Part shown: positions 10,565-20,240 of the stretch, piece by piece | How positions within the stretch are numbered: position 1 is the first letter of the stretch | Layout: each line of letters starts with the position of its first letter | Assembly (NCBI GenBank): GCA_946811695.1 | Contig: OX328124.1 | Coordinates: 83,084,923 to 83,148,922 of the forward strand | Source of the DNA: Gonocerus acuteangulatus | Taxonomy: Eukaryota > Arthropoda > Insecta > Hemiptera > Coreidae | Length of the DNA stretch: 64,000 nucleotides | Reading direction: 5' to 3' | The notes under the pieces: generated by a model | What the model was told of the DNA's origin: nothing | The model's input: only the letters and a program-made list of their open reading frames with translations | Database searches by the model: none | Program-made: the position numbers and the translations under genes

Positions 10565-11335
10565 CGTTAACTGTTAAAAATATTATAATTGAGAACATAT
10601 CGTCGATACAAAAGCGAACTAACGAATATGAAAATCACCACTTTTCAGAGTGGAAAAGTATTTATTCATAACTTTTTTTTGGGCAGTCAAATATTCGGCA
10701 GATTTGACCTTTTGATAGTGGAATACTTTCCCTTTAATAGAGTGAAGTCAGATTGAAGAATTTGCCGTAAATAAGTCCAGCAGAAATGATTAAAGATGGA
10801 CAATAAAAGATGCATTTTTTAATATTCGTTAGTTTTCATTTGTATCGACGATATGTTTTTATTTAAAAATGAATTTGCGTAAGGAAGTGAAAAAGACCCG
10901 AAAAGTGTTGTTTTTAGACTTTTTCGGGCAATTTTTTAAAATTTTTCTCTCCGTAAGAACCATCCTCGTAGTTCAAGGAATATTATAAAAAAGAATTAGC
11001 GAAATCGGTTCAGTTGTTCTCGAGATTTGCGCTTACCAACATATTTAGCGATTCATTTTTATATAATAGATATACAAATACATTAACTGTTAAAAATATT
11101 ATAATTGAGAACATATGTTTTTATTCAAAAATTAATTTGCGTTAAGGAAGTGAAAAAGACCCGAAAAGTGTTGATTTTATACTTTTTCAGACAATTTTTT
11201 TAATTTTTCTCTCCGTAAGAACCATCCTCGTAAAAGAATTAGCGAAATCGGTTCAGTTGTTCTCGAGATTTGCGCTTACCAACACATTTAGCGATTCATT
11301 TTTATATAATATATTGTAAAGATTAATTTTTTATA
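10565..11335. repeat. tandem duplication of a Helitron-type ~250 bp unit
   Basis: Two copies share AACTGTTAAAAATATTATAA, GACCCGAAAAGTGTTG, CTCTCCGTAAGAACC and GCGAAATCGGTTCAGTTG. Copy one (10565-11065) is split by a MITE (10600-10851). Copy two (11080-11320) is uninterrupted and gives the empty site. The motifs resemble non-coding parts of insect Helitrons, in line with the helicase fragments nearby. Confidence 0.65.
10600..10851. mobile_element. MITE with ~37 bp TIRs and TA target site
   Basis: 252 bp. Ends TCGTCGATACA...TGTATCGACGA extend into longer imperfect inverted repeats (CTAACGAATAT / AATATTCGTTAG). TA dinucleotides flank both sides (10598, 10852), and the empty site GAACATATG is preserved at 11108. 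TA duplication suggests mobilisation by a Tc1/mariner-type transposase. A related copy lies at 26309-26556. Confidence 0.85.
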
Positions 11336-11397
11336 AAATGATTCGCCACGTTGGGCGTCATTAAATGTAAAGATTAATTTTTATAAAATGAATGCGC

Positions 11398-12207
11398 CAC
11401 GTTGGGTCGCCATTTAATGTTATGATTATTTTTTATTTAAAATAAAACGATTTTAATTACTTTAATAAGTTTTATTATATTAAATTGATTTAATCTCAGG
11501 GATAAAAGTTCCGAGTGAATGGATAATATAATATTTATTTTTTGACAATTCCGAAATACAAAACAATATTAAAGTATAATCAAACAAACAATAAAAAAAT
11601 TAAACATTACAAAAAAATAATTTTACCTTTGAATTAATTTACTTCAAGTAAAATGTGAATCTACTGCACTTCAGTAATTTCTTCACTTGGCTTTCTTGCC
11701 AGGTGCATATGATGGATATGGATATCTTGATATTCTGGACTCAGTTGTTTTCTCTACCCGTCTTCTATTATAGATAGCAATAGACTGAACACTATACTCT
11801 CCAGAGGATAGACTTTAGCTCTGCACTCGACGACTGCTAGGAATAGACTGACCACTATACTCTCCAGAGGATAGACTTTAGCTCTTCACTCTACGACTGC
11901 TAGCTATAAACTGACGCCTTGTTAGCGGGAAAGTTGGCGTCCTTTATTTCCAACTTCTGCATTTTTGCCGGTTTATATATAAAAATAATAATTATATTTT
12001 TGCAATACTAAATAATTAATTTATTGTTTTCTGAATATACATTTAATATGTATATATTGTACATCAGTATTGTCCAAAATATTAATTTAAAGTGTATATA
12101 ATACCATGTTATTTGTATTTAATGGTTTGTGTTTTGCGCGGGCTTTTCAAACTATCGATGGTTATTTGAATTTAAAAATATTTTCATGAATGTAATATAT
12201 CATTACA
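11398..12207 (-). mobile_element. second LTR with primer-binding site
   Basis: About 790 bp LTR from TGTTATGAT (11418) to ATCATTACA (12207), with TGGCGACCCAACGTGG on the internal side (minus strand reading). Just left of it (11341-11365) a second degenerate copy of CGCCACGTTGGG occurs. The first eight bases TGGCGACC are those used by tRNA-Arg-primed Ty3/gypsy elements. Assignment to that group is inference. Confidence 0.62.
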
Positions 12208-12829
12208 ATATATATATATATATTAAACCGGCACAGTCCTGGTATCCCGCCCGGTTTTATCAATGTCCTGGAAACTGCTGTAAGATGTATAAAGTAATGA
12301 ATTTATGTTTTTAAGAATCATTTATGAATTGGTTACTTTTCTACAATGAACATTTTTGACTATCGCGCGCAGTGTCAAAGAAATGAGAAGGGTTCTAACT
12401 GTTATCAGAGAGCAAACGCATGAACTAGGAAAAATAAGTAGCAAAAATTCCTTTTTATTTTTAAAAAGTGGGTAGACTAACAATTTAGAGTTCCAGATTC
12501 CCCACTCCTGTTACTTGCTAAGCTTAAAAAAAAAGGCTAAAATCTCACCGTTTTGCTTCTAATTTTTAAAATTTAGTTCTCTTTTCTGTTAGTTCAGTTT
12601 TCTATGAGCTAACCTATTTGATAGAATGTCATATAAATATGATGATTGTGGAGGTGAATCACCAGGCACATATCACATAAGATCACTCACCTCGCATCCA
12701 TAGAAGAGTGAGTCCAGTTGATGTCCACCAGCTTGCTCTTCCTGAATCTGGATAGCGCTACTCACAAGGCACGAATTTTAAAATACGGCAGGTTTATTTG
12801 AATACTGAACATAATCGAATTAACCCTTT
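12208..12829. other. intron DNA, nothing recognised
   Basis: A short TA tract next to the LTR, then ordinary intron sequence. I find no terminal repeats or coding similarity. Confidence 0.35.
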
Positions 12830-12833
12830 AAGG

Positions 12834-13723
12834 CGCTATCATCGGAAAATAAATGAAAAAACAAGTGATGCAAAAAAAATGACTCCTTTTGGTTGCTAAA
12901 ACACACCCCATAGCCCATTTATTGCAAAATCAAACTTTTTCTTTTTTTTTTTTTTTTTTAACGGCCTGAGCTGCTTATGCGCTATAAGGATCTATGTCAT
13001 GATACTTGAATGCAAACCCGCATGACAGAGGCATTTCCCACGTTGGGGCCACGATCATTCACACTTATAATGGGATTTCTTACCTGTTTTTGTTGCCTTG
13101 TCCTCTGGATTCTTTGCCTACTTATTTTCTGAATTTGTATTAAATTGGATCATTAGCCCATTTACTCAAATTAAAATTTGAGAAGAAATATTTTTACTCT
13201 TTGAGACATTTATAATTACATAAAGCAGCAAGGAAAAAAATATACTATGATAAGAACAATCCGTTTTCCTAGGCCTAAATTAGGATGTGGTTTTTCGCTC
13301 TTCCAGGTGTAAATATCCATATTTAATGCATATCCTGTCTCACTACAGCCAAAAAACCATACTTTCATCTAAACAATTATCAATAACACCCTAGCGACAT
13401 ATTCTAGAAAGATAAAGTTACAAGCAATAGTATTTCATATGGATATACGAATTTTTTACGTACATTGTTGAAGGTAGATGTGCTTCTGCAGAAGGAAATC
13501 ACTGATAACACTTCAGGGGGTGAGGCGAGTTTGGGTATGCTAGGTGCAGTAAGATGACTGAGTACCGCTATGTGGACTGCCAAGGGGTAGAATGGGGCTG
13601 GAAGGGTTGTAAATAGTTTTAACAGTCCCAGGATATCAATTAGAGCAAGAAGCTATTGGAATCGGCGCCGCGAACGAATTTTTGAACTTACGACGGCTTA
13701 GGCCGCCTCTGCCCATTAAAGGG
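12834..13723. mobile_element. piggyBac-like non-autonomous element (old)
   Basis: The left end is TTAA followed by CCCTTTAAGGCGC, and the right end is TTAAAGGG followed by TTCA, a decayed TTAA. CCC/GGG ends at TTAA sites are the hallmark of piggyBac elements. It is about 890 bp without a transposase and contains a poly(T)-started retroposon-like insert (12940-13060). Confidence 0.55.
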
Positions 13724-13946
13724 TTCAGGAAAAACAAATCATGAGTTTGTTAAGAAATGAGGAGAGAATAGATACTCGTGTCTGTTGCTCTGAAGACTGC
13801 TAGTGAGAATTTTGAATCTGTTCATTGCATTTTTTTTCGTCAGAAATCAAGTTTTCTTCTCAGCCGAAACCCTACAAAATCCTATTCTTCTTAATTGTTT
13901 TGTTTCTTCTTAAATCAATTTAATTTTTCTTTTTTCTGTGCTGTAG

Positions 13947-14075
13947 GATAAGCATTTGAAGGATCCTTATGAAATTAACTTGATGGAAGAATTGACTTTG
14001 AAAGGTGTCACTCAGTATTATGCATTCGTGCAAGAAAGGCAAAAAGTTCATTGCCTCAACACTTTATTTTCTAAG
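13947..14075 (+). CDS. DDX6: DDX6/me31B helicase, inter-domain exon
   Basis: A 43-codon exon with clean codon boundaries at both ends. It encodes the linker and start of RecA domain 2, with the family signature [17 protein letters not shown] followed by a [15 protein letters not shown] segment. The acceptor is CTGTAG ending at 13946 and the donor is GTATGT at 14076. Residue spacing matches DDX6 proteins without insertions. Confidence 0.94.
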
Positions 14076-14639
14076 GTATGTTGTTTTCTTAATATCTTAC
14101 TTCTTGCTATGTTATTTTTCCTGTAAGATGAAAACACTCATTTTAATACAAAGATAAGGCCACACCTACCCGAGCAGATAAAGTCCTTAACCCTAAGTTC
14201 TGATCCATTGTATTTATAAGCCATGGTCTTTGTAGTATTCTTTTTTCTTCTTGTGTGATTATTTGTGTATAAACTTCCTCTGTATTTATATGAAGTAAAT
14301 GTATACAAAGGAGAAAAAAATACCCCTGTTAGTTGGTAGTTTTGAAAAACCTTGACATTACCAAAAATTATGCTAGTTCTTAATTTTGTGGGAAGGGTTG
14401 GTCTGACAGTCCAGGTTTGTACAGGATTTGTATCATGAATCTCCTGCTATCCCAAAAACTATTAGTTGCTATGAACATTTGTTGAAAGAAAACCACTGTT
14501 TTTGTCAATAGAGCATTTTGGGTTTTACCACTCTTTTTGGACATAAAACTAGTTGTAACCCGGCATGCCATGCTACATCTACTTTCTGCATCAAGAAAAG
14601 CAAAAATAAATTAGATACCTAATAAATAATATTGAAATC
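14076..14639. other. intron DNA, nothing recognised
   Basis: Start of the 1.2 kb intron after the motif-less linker exon. No feature seen before the tandem repeat at 14.64 kb. Confidence 0.35.
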
Positions 14640-15060
14640 TAATAACAAATCTGACTGTTCGGGTTTACAGTTTCAAACCCATGATCTTTGCACTTTGAGT
14701 TCTAGACAATTTTGGACTAGCCTATGACATTCCCCGTTTAAAGACCTTCCTGTGTACCAAGTTTAGTCAAAATCGGTCGAACGGTGTGGATTTGAATAAG
14801 GAACAAACATACAGACAGACAGCTGGTAGACTATTTTGACCAAGCCTATGACATTTCCCGGATTCAGACCTAACTATGTGCCAAATTTGGTCGAAATCAG
14901 TCAAACAATGTGAATTTCTATAAGAAACAAACATACAGACAGCCGGTAGGTGTTTTTGACCAAGCCTATGACACTCCCCGGATCAAGATCTACCTGTGTG
15001 CCAAATATGATCAAAATAGGTCAAACGGTGTGGATTTGTACAAGGAACAAAAAGCTGATT
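14640..15060. repeat. interspersed repeat with three ~120 bp tandem units
   Basis: Units begin near 14712, 14834 and 14955 with GACYAAGCCTATGACA and end in GAACAAACATACAGACAG. Each contains a TTTGGTCAAAATCGGTCAAAC-like phrase. The unit matches the single copy at 290-495. Such iterated units are common inside non-autonomous rolling-circle elements and LINE tails. The class is not certain here. Confidence 0.65.
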
Positions 15061-15241
15061 TTTATATGTTTAGATTAAGTTTTTAAGATTATGTACTCAT
15101 TTAAAAGTAAGTTTTTAAGATAACTTACTTTTTTATATTTAATTAAAATACATTTTTCGAGCTGTTTACTTAAAAGAAAGTCTTTTTCTGGAAATGTTTT
15201 AGTTTTTGATTAAACATTTCTCTGGATTTTTTCTTTTTTAG

Positions 15242-15422
15242 CTACAAATTAACCAGAGTATTATATTCTGCAATTCTACTCAAAGAGTAGAACTTCTGGC
15301 TAAAAAGATAACAGAGCTCGGATACTGCTGTTATTACATTCATGCGAAGATGGCACAAGCACACAGGAACAGAGTGTTCCACGATTTTCGCTCTGGGCTC
15401 TGTAGAAATCTAGTCTGTTCTG
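15242..15422 (+). CDS. DDX6: DDX6/me31B helicase, exon with motif IV
   Basis: Encodes motif IV ([19 protein letters not shown]), the YIHAKM segment and [19 protein letters not shown] leading to motif V. The acceptor is TTTTTTAG ending at 15241 and the donor is GTAAGA at 15423. The exon is 181 bases and leaves one base of a split Asp codon, completed by the next exon. A non-coding minus-strand reading of the same DNA is a shadow. Confidence 0.94.
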
Positions 15423-16034
15423 GTAAGAATAAGAAATATATTAATATAAATATATATGTACTGATCAGAGTATTATTTAACCACTGAACAAATTTGGTAA
15501 TGGCTTTTGTTAGGCTTCTACACAGAATTCTCATTAATAATTGCTTTTGTGATTGCACAGTGATGCATTTCATCCAGTAAAAGCACGAATATATGCAACT
15601 GAGGGTTAAGGATATGAAATTTCATAGAATGGCGATGCAAATTCTTGTGTTTTACAGATGATAACTATAATTCCGTGGTTCCATCAAGATAATTTAAAAA
15701 CCACCAGTTTTGAAAGGAAACATGGGACAAATGTATCCAAGATGCATCATGTATTTTCTTTACAAAATTATGATGTGATTTGTACTTATTTTCGTAGAGA
15801 ACAGGGAATTGGTTTGCTAACATTAGGTGCTTAGCTTAGCTGAGTAATCAGGTTGATTTACAAGCAATTATTTTTAGAAGATGTGAATAAAAATGAATTA
15901 TTTAATTTTTCGAAATTAAATTACTGTCCATGTGGATCCATTTGATTTCTTTAAAACTGGTTTAATTTAAAAAGTCAAAAACTTTTAATTTATTGTTGGA
16001 ATTGCTGGATGTTGTTTGTGGAAATTGATCATCA
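15423..16034. other. intron DNA, nothing recognised
   Basis: Ordinary AT-rich intron sequence downstream of the motif IV exon. Confidence 0.35.
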
Positions 16035-16209
16035 GAAGGAAGAAAAAAGTCCAAAATTTCCTGATATTTTTATTTCCAGAACGTTTTCAGGGACTAAACC
16101 TCTTTCAATGTCCATGCATAGGTTTTTATTCAGTCGAGTCTTGCTCCTAGACTAGGAGCCTTGCAACGGTCTGGAAATACCTGTGGAAATTTTGGACTTT
16201 TTTTCCTTC
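16035..16209. repeat. foldback element (175 bp)
   Basis: The left arm GAAGGAAGAAAAAAGTCCAA (from 16035) pairs with the right arm TTGGACTTTTTTTCCTTC (to 16209), and pairing continues inward through AAATTTCC and TTTCCAGAACGTT / AACGGTCTGGAAA. Arms are about 50 bp, with a loop of about 75 bp. It looks like a small MITE. No clear target duplication. Confidence 0.7.
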
Positions 16210-16519
16210 TTTTTTAAATTTATTTAATGTTCAAGTTTTTATTAATTTTATTATTTATAAAAAAGAGTCATATAAAAATAGCCTCCTCTTTTCAAACATA
16301 ATAATGAGTAATTTAATTAATCTTCCTTCAAAGGATTTTTATTTTTTTTTTTTTTTTTTTTATTATGATAACATGAATGCAGATTGGGGTGCAACAAACG
16401 TAATATTTCCCTCCTATTGTTAGGCGAAGTGGAAAAATAAGCTGTTGGGATGTTTTAGTGTTTTAAGATAAACGAGTCCAGTCTTCAAGCTTTAGAAGTT
16501 GTAATGGCTTCGGCTATTG

Positions 16520-17638
16520 ATGCATCATAAGTAAATTAATAAAGAAAATATATATTTGTTTGTTTGTCCTTTCAGAGGCTCAAATATGGTTCAATTTTGA
16601 TGAAATACAAAAATACTTTGTCTAAATTAAGAGTTCATGTTTGACCAGCTGAATCCAAATACCCGGATCATTGTTTTAAGGGCAAAATTCGTTAAAATAA
16701 AATTGTTGTGCTTAAAGCTTTTCATGCGTAGGCTTCCATAACACTTTACATAGGTTCTCTAACATAGGGAAATGAATGAAATAATTTTCAATGCGATATC
16801 TGTTGCCCTTTTCAAGAAAAGTGGATAAAACTAGTTTCCCTTATTAATTTTCGGGTTGGGTACTTATAATCGTTGGATTCAGTTGAAATATTTTCTACAT
16901 GTTTGAAATTCATATACACTAAGACATTTAAATTTTGGTTACATTTGGAGATAAGAAAGTATTCGAAAACATAACAGACATGAGCAGTTTTAGGATTTTT
17001 GTATAGTTTTCTTAAATATTTCTAAAACGGATAGGAAATTGTGGTAAATGGACAGTAACCATTCTAAAGCTTAATAAATGTCCTACAAAAGCCTTTGTAA
17101 CATAATGTTCGATGGGACGGTCAGATTCCGAGAAATAAGGACTTAAGCCTTTGAAGTTGTTGGTTTTCGTTTATTTGAACAGTTCCTTTTATCTGTTTTC
17201 CTTAGTTTGTTATTGCTTGTTATTTTTGTAATTGTTTATAGTTATAGGTGTTTATAATGGACATTAAAAATTAAATAGTTTATAGTAGTAAAATGTATTT
17301 ATCAGTAAAACAGGATATGTAAAATCAATTTTTTCTTTTTAGAAATAGAGGTTTGAAGATGCTGTGTGAGTATTTTCTATCACTGTACTGCAGTCAGTTT
17401 CGTTATTTTGACCTTTTTTCTCTCTTTTTACATCACTTTTTAATTGGTTGTTTTTAAAAATTGAATATAACGGTAAATTGAGTATTTTAGTTAAATAAGG
17501 TACGAAAATGAGAAATATATTTGTAATTTTTCACAGAAGATCAAAACAAACTATTAACTGTTTCTATTCCTTTACAAATGTCACTAGGGATAAGAACAAA
17601 AATGTGCTAAGATGACCCAGTTCCTGCTAGTAGGACTC
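16520..17638 (+). mobile_element. diverged HINE-A relative
   Basis: Shares the internal order of HINE-A (TTTTGATGAAAT, TGGGTACTTATAATCG, ACATTTGGAG, TCTGTTTTCC) and the 3' end (GTGCTAAGATGACCCAGTTC, then TAGTAGGACT), but differs at many positions and lacks the 5' hairpin. It is an older copy in the intron before the motif V exon. Confidence 0.7.
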
Positions 17639-18002
17639 ATGCTTCCAATTTCTATCATAACTAAAACTAATTTATAATATTACTTTTACAGCAACAAATT
17701 TTTCATAAAATAAAGATTCACCATGAAACGACTTGATGCCCGAAGTGGGTTGTTGAGAAACAAGTAACCCATATATATATATATATATATATAAACTATG
17801 TACCATATAATCCTTTCAAATTATGTAAGAATATAATTAAACTGTGAAGCACTAATGACTCCTGATTTTTACAACTCTACAATATACCTTGAGTTTTATC
17901 AGCACTTCTCCCATACATATTTCAAATAATTGAATTATAATAATAATAATAATTATTTTTGTTATTATGTTCATTTTATAATTTATTCATTTTGAATTCC
18001 AG

Positions 18003-18214
18003 ATTTGTTTACTCGAGGTATAGATGTTCAAGCAGTTAATGTTGTTATAAACTTTGATTTTCCAAAAATGGCAGAAACCTATCTTCATCGTATTGGTAGA
18101 TCTGGCAGATTTGGTCACCTTGGAATCGCTATTAACCTCATCACATACGAGGATCGATTTGCTCTTCACCGAATTGAACAGGAGCTTGGAACTGAAATCA
18201 AGCCGATACCAAAG
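18003..18214 (+). CDS. DDX6: DDX6/me31B helicase, exon with motifs V and VI
   Basis: Encodes [20 protein letters not shown] (motif V, RNA and ATP contacts) and [12 protein letters not shown] (motif VI with the arginine finger), then GTEIKPIPK near the C terminus. The acceptor is TTCCAG ending at 18002 and the donor is GTAATT at 18215. The first two bases complete the Asp codon from the previous exon. Sequence is fully conserved at the motifs, so this is an active gene rather than a processed copy. Confidence 0.95.
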
Positions 18215-18584
18215 GTAATTATCTTAATTTATTTATGTTATTCAAATATATTTAGCTGCTGCATCACTTCTGAAACTTAATGGCTGTTCCATTTGGAAGA
18301 ACTATGAGTCATTTATCCTGAATCTTAGGGATAGGGGTGGGGAGATTTAATAAAAGATGAGTTCCGTTGAAATGTTTTTATTAAAAAGATTATGGAAGTA
18401 TACAAGTCTGGTTAAATTATTTAAAACGGCAGATAACAAAAACATCTTGAATGTACAATTGTTCTTAGAAATTAATGGAGCTTGACACAAATGGCCTATT
18501 GTTTCTTTTAAAGTATTTGCAAAATTACCAAAAGTGAATAGTGGTTTCTTCAATAGTACTTTATAAGAATTAGGCCTCAAGATT

Positions 18585-18818
18585 TTGAGAATCTTTTGCA
18601 AATGGTTGGACCAAGGGTATTTAAAAAAAGATACAAACTTTAGAAATTCAATTTCTCCTACCGTAAAACATGCTACTACTTTAGGGTTCCTTGCAAGTGA
18701 AAAATTGTTTAAAAGTCTTATGTATAGTTTTCGATTTTCCAAGCAAAGTTTATCTGTATTTGCTCTAGAAGTGTGTGAGGCAATTAAAGTAACAAAAACT
18801 TATTGTTTATTAACATAA
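18585..18818 (+). pseudogene. PIF/Harbinger transposase fragment
   Basis: An open frame of 77 codons in the intron between the last two helicase exons encodes SISPTVKHATTLGFLASEKL, then FKSLMYSFRFSKQSLSVFALEVCEAI. This matches the N-terminal region of Harbinger-type DDE nucleases, where a basic RKAI/ISP segment is followed by LRFLASG..SL...FR and a helix ending in EVC.AI. The catalytic DDE part is missing, so it is dead. Confidence 0.65.
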
Positions 18819-18937
18819 AAGCACAGGCGTATATATAATAAATAATTTCGGGGCGGCTGGGAGCATTTGGAGGGGCTGATAGCATTTAGAAGGTATGGAA
18901 CACCAAAAATTTAGAACTTGAAATAGTTAACCAACTA

Positions 18938-19011
18938 GCCAACGGTCATAGCCACGTTGAATACACCGGTTCCCGTAGATCACCGAAGTTAAGCAACGTC
19001 GGGCGTGGTCA
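18938..19011 (+). pseudogene. 5S rRNA 5' fragment, retroposed
   Basis: The sequence GCCAACGGTCATA followed by CCACGTTGAATACACCGG, GATCACCGAAGTTAAGCAAC and GTCGGGCGTGGTCAG is the first ~74 nt of eukaryotic 5S rRNA, with one extra G and a few changes. It is flanked by perfect 10 bp copies of TAACCAACTA (18928-18937 and 19012-19021), so it arrived as an insertion. The 3' third of the RNA and its internal promoter are incomplete. Not a functional gene. Confidence 0.85.
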
Positions 19012-19269
19012 GTAACCAACTAAAACGCTATTACACCCTATAAACATTATTTTTTCTGAACTAAGTGATCTTATTTAATTTATTTTTAAGGTTTTTAGGA
19101 CAGCCCCCCTTATGTACACCCATGATAATATATACAAATAAAAATGTATTTTTAGCGTTGTCTCTCTTTTATTTTTTAATAATAACTAAAATATATACTA
19201 TTTTGATTTAAAGTTGGATACATATGGTATTAAATTATAATCAGAGCAACACGTGCATTTGTAAGTACT

Positions 19270-19780
19270 CTATTAACTTTATTGTCAATTCAGTCGTCTA
19301 CATATTGAGTGAAATTGAACTACAAGTCCGTGCGGGGAGCTACCGGGGGCTGATTCTAGACTTGGGGCTGCTCCGGAACACGTCCACACTCGTAATGTTA
19401 ACTTTATTGTTAATTCTGATGTCCACATTTCAAAATAATTAAATTTAAGTCCATACGGGGGAACTGTCGGGGGCTGACTGTGGATTGGAGAATGTTCCGG
19501 AACACGTCCACACTCCCATTGTTGCGCGACAATTTATCACAGAGTCCCGACCCAGCGGGACTCAGATTCTTGTATCACCTTTACCCGCAATACACGCCTG
19601 ATACACGGGGACATGTTGCGCAGCAGAATCGCAACAATCCAGATTCAGACGAGATTCAGCTCTGCAACAATGTTGAGCAACATTGTATCCCAGTGTGTAC
19701 TAGGCTTAAGAGGTGCATGGCTTTCGGCGAGGTGATATATCAGCTCTCAGTCCCGAGGGCGTAACTTCTGATGAGCTGGT
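19270..19780. repeat. ~125 bp tandem units and GC-richer unknown repeat in intron
   Basis: Two units starting TTAACTTTATTG (19273 and 19398) share GGGGGCTGA and CTCCGGAACACGTCCACACT / TTCCGGAACACGTCCACACT. The adjacent 19500-19780 stretch contains GCAACA/TGTTGC inverted words. It is open on the + strand for 94 codons but has no recognisable domain. Likely an unidentified transposon. Confidence 0.5.
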
Positions 19781-19888
19781 ATATCACTTGTTTCATTTTT
19801 TATCAACCCATATTGCTTAATAATTTTTTTTAATGATAAGTAAAGTTTTTTTGGTTATTAAATATAAACTTCTATTTTCTTTTTTAAG

Positions 19889-19960
19889 GTGATCGACCCT
19901 TCACTTTATGTGGCTAAACTTGATGATGGCATTGAAGATGGCACCTACAATAACAAGTAA
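19889..19960 (+). CDS. DDX6: DDX6/me31B helicase, last coding exon
   Basis: A 24-codon terminal exon beginning VIDPSLYVA, the conserved DDX6 C-terminal extension, followed by a short variable acidic tail (KLDDGIEDGTYNNK) and TAA at 19958. The acceptor is TTTTTAAG ending at 19888. The tail after YVA varies between animals, so its exact length is not diagnostic. Confidence 0.92.
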   Translation: MIDPSLYVAKLDDGIEDGTYNNK

Positions 19961-20240
19961 TGCTCAAGAATCTTCATTCACGACCTCTGTAAATAGATTT
20001 TTTATGAAAATGAATCAGAAAACCATTTTATGGAAGAGCAGTGTTCTTATTTTTTTAAAGACCTTCGACTAATGTTCTACAGTTCGTAATAAAGTTTTGA
20101 TCTATGGATTAAATTTAAAAAAAAAAACTTTAAAAGAAGGATGATCTTTATGTTAAATATCAATTTTTATACAATTTGTATGTAAATATATAGGAATGCA
20201 TATGGATTGCTCATATATGTGAGCAATAAACTGTAATATA
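19961..20240 (+). other. DDX6 3' UTR with poly(A) signals
   Basis: Follows the stop codon directly. A canonical AATAAA lies at 20088-20093 and a second at 20225-20230. Either could define the mRNA end. A longer 3' UTR into the T-rich DNA up to about 22.5 kb cannot be excluded from sequence alone. Confidence 0.6.

Noticed and set aside
18347..18742. 131-codon minus-strand frame in helicase intron
   Set aside because: Opposite strand of the Harbinger-like fragment, whose + strand reading has the recognisable motifs.
19480..19764. 94-codon + strand frame just before the last exon
   Set aside because: Lies in a tandem-repeat region. No domain recognised and the exon acceptor is downstream.
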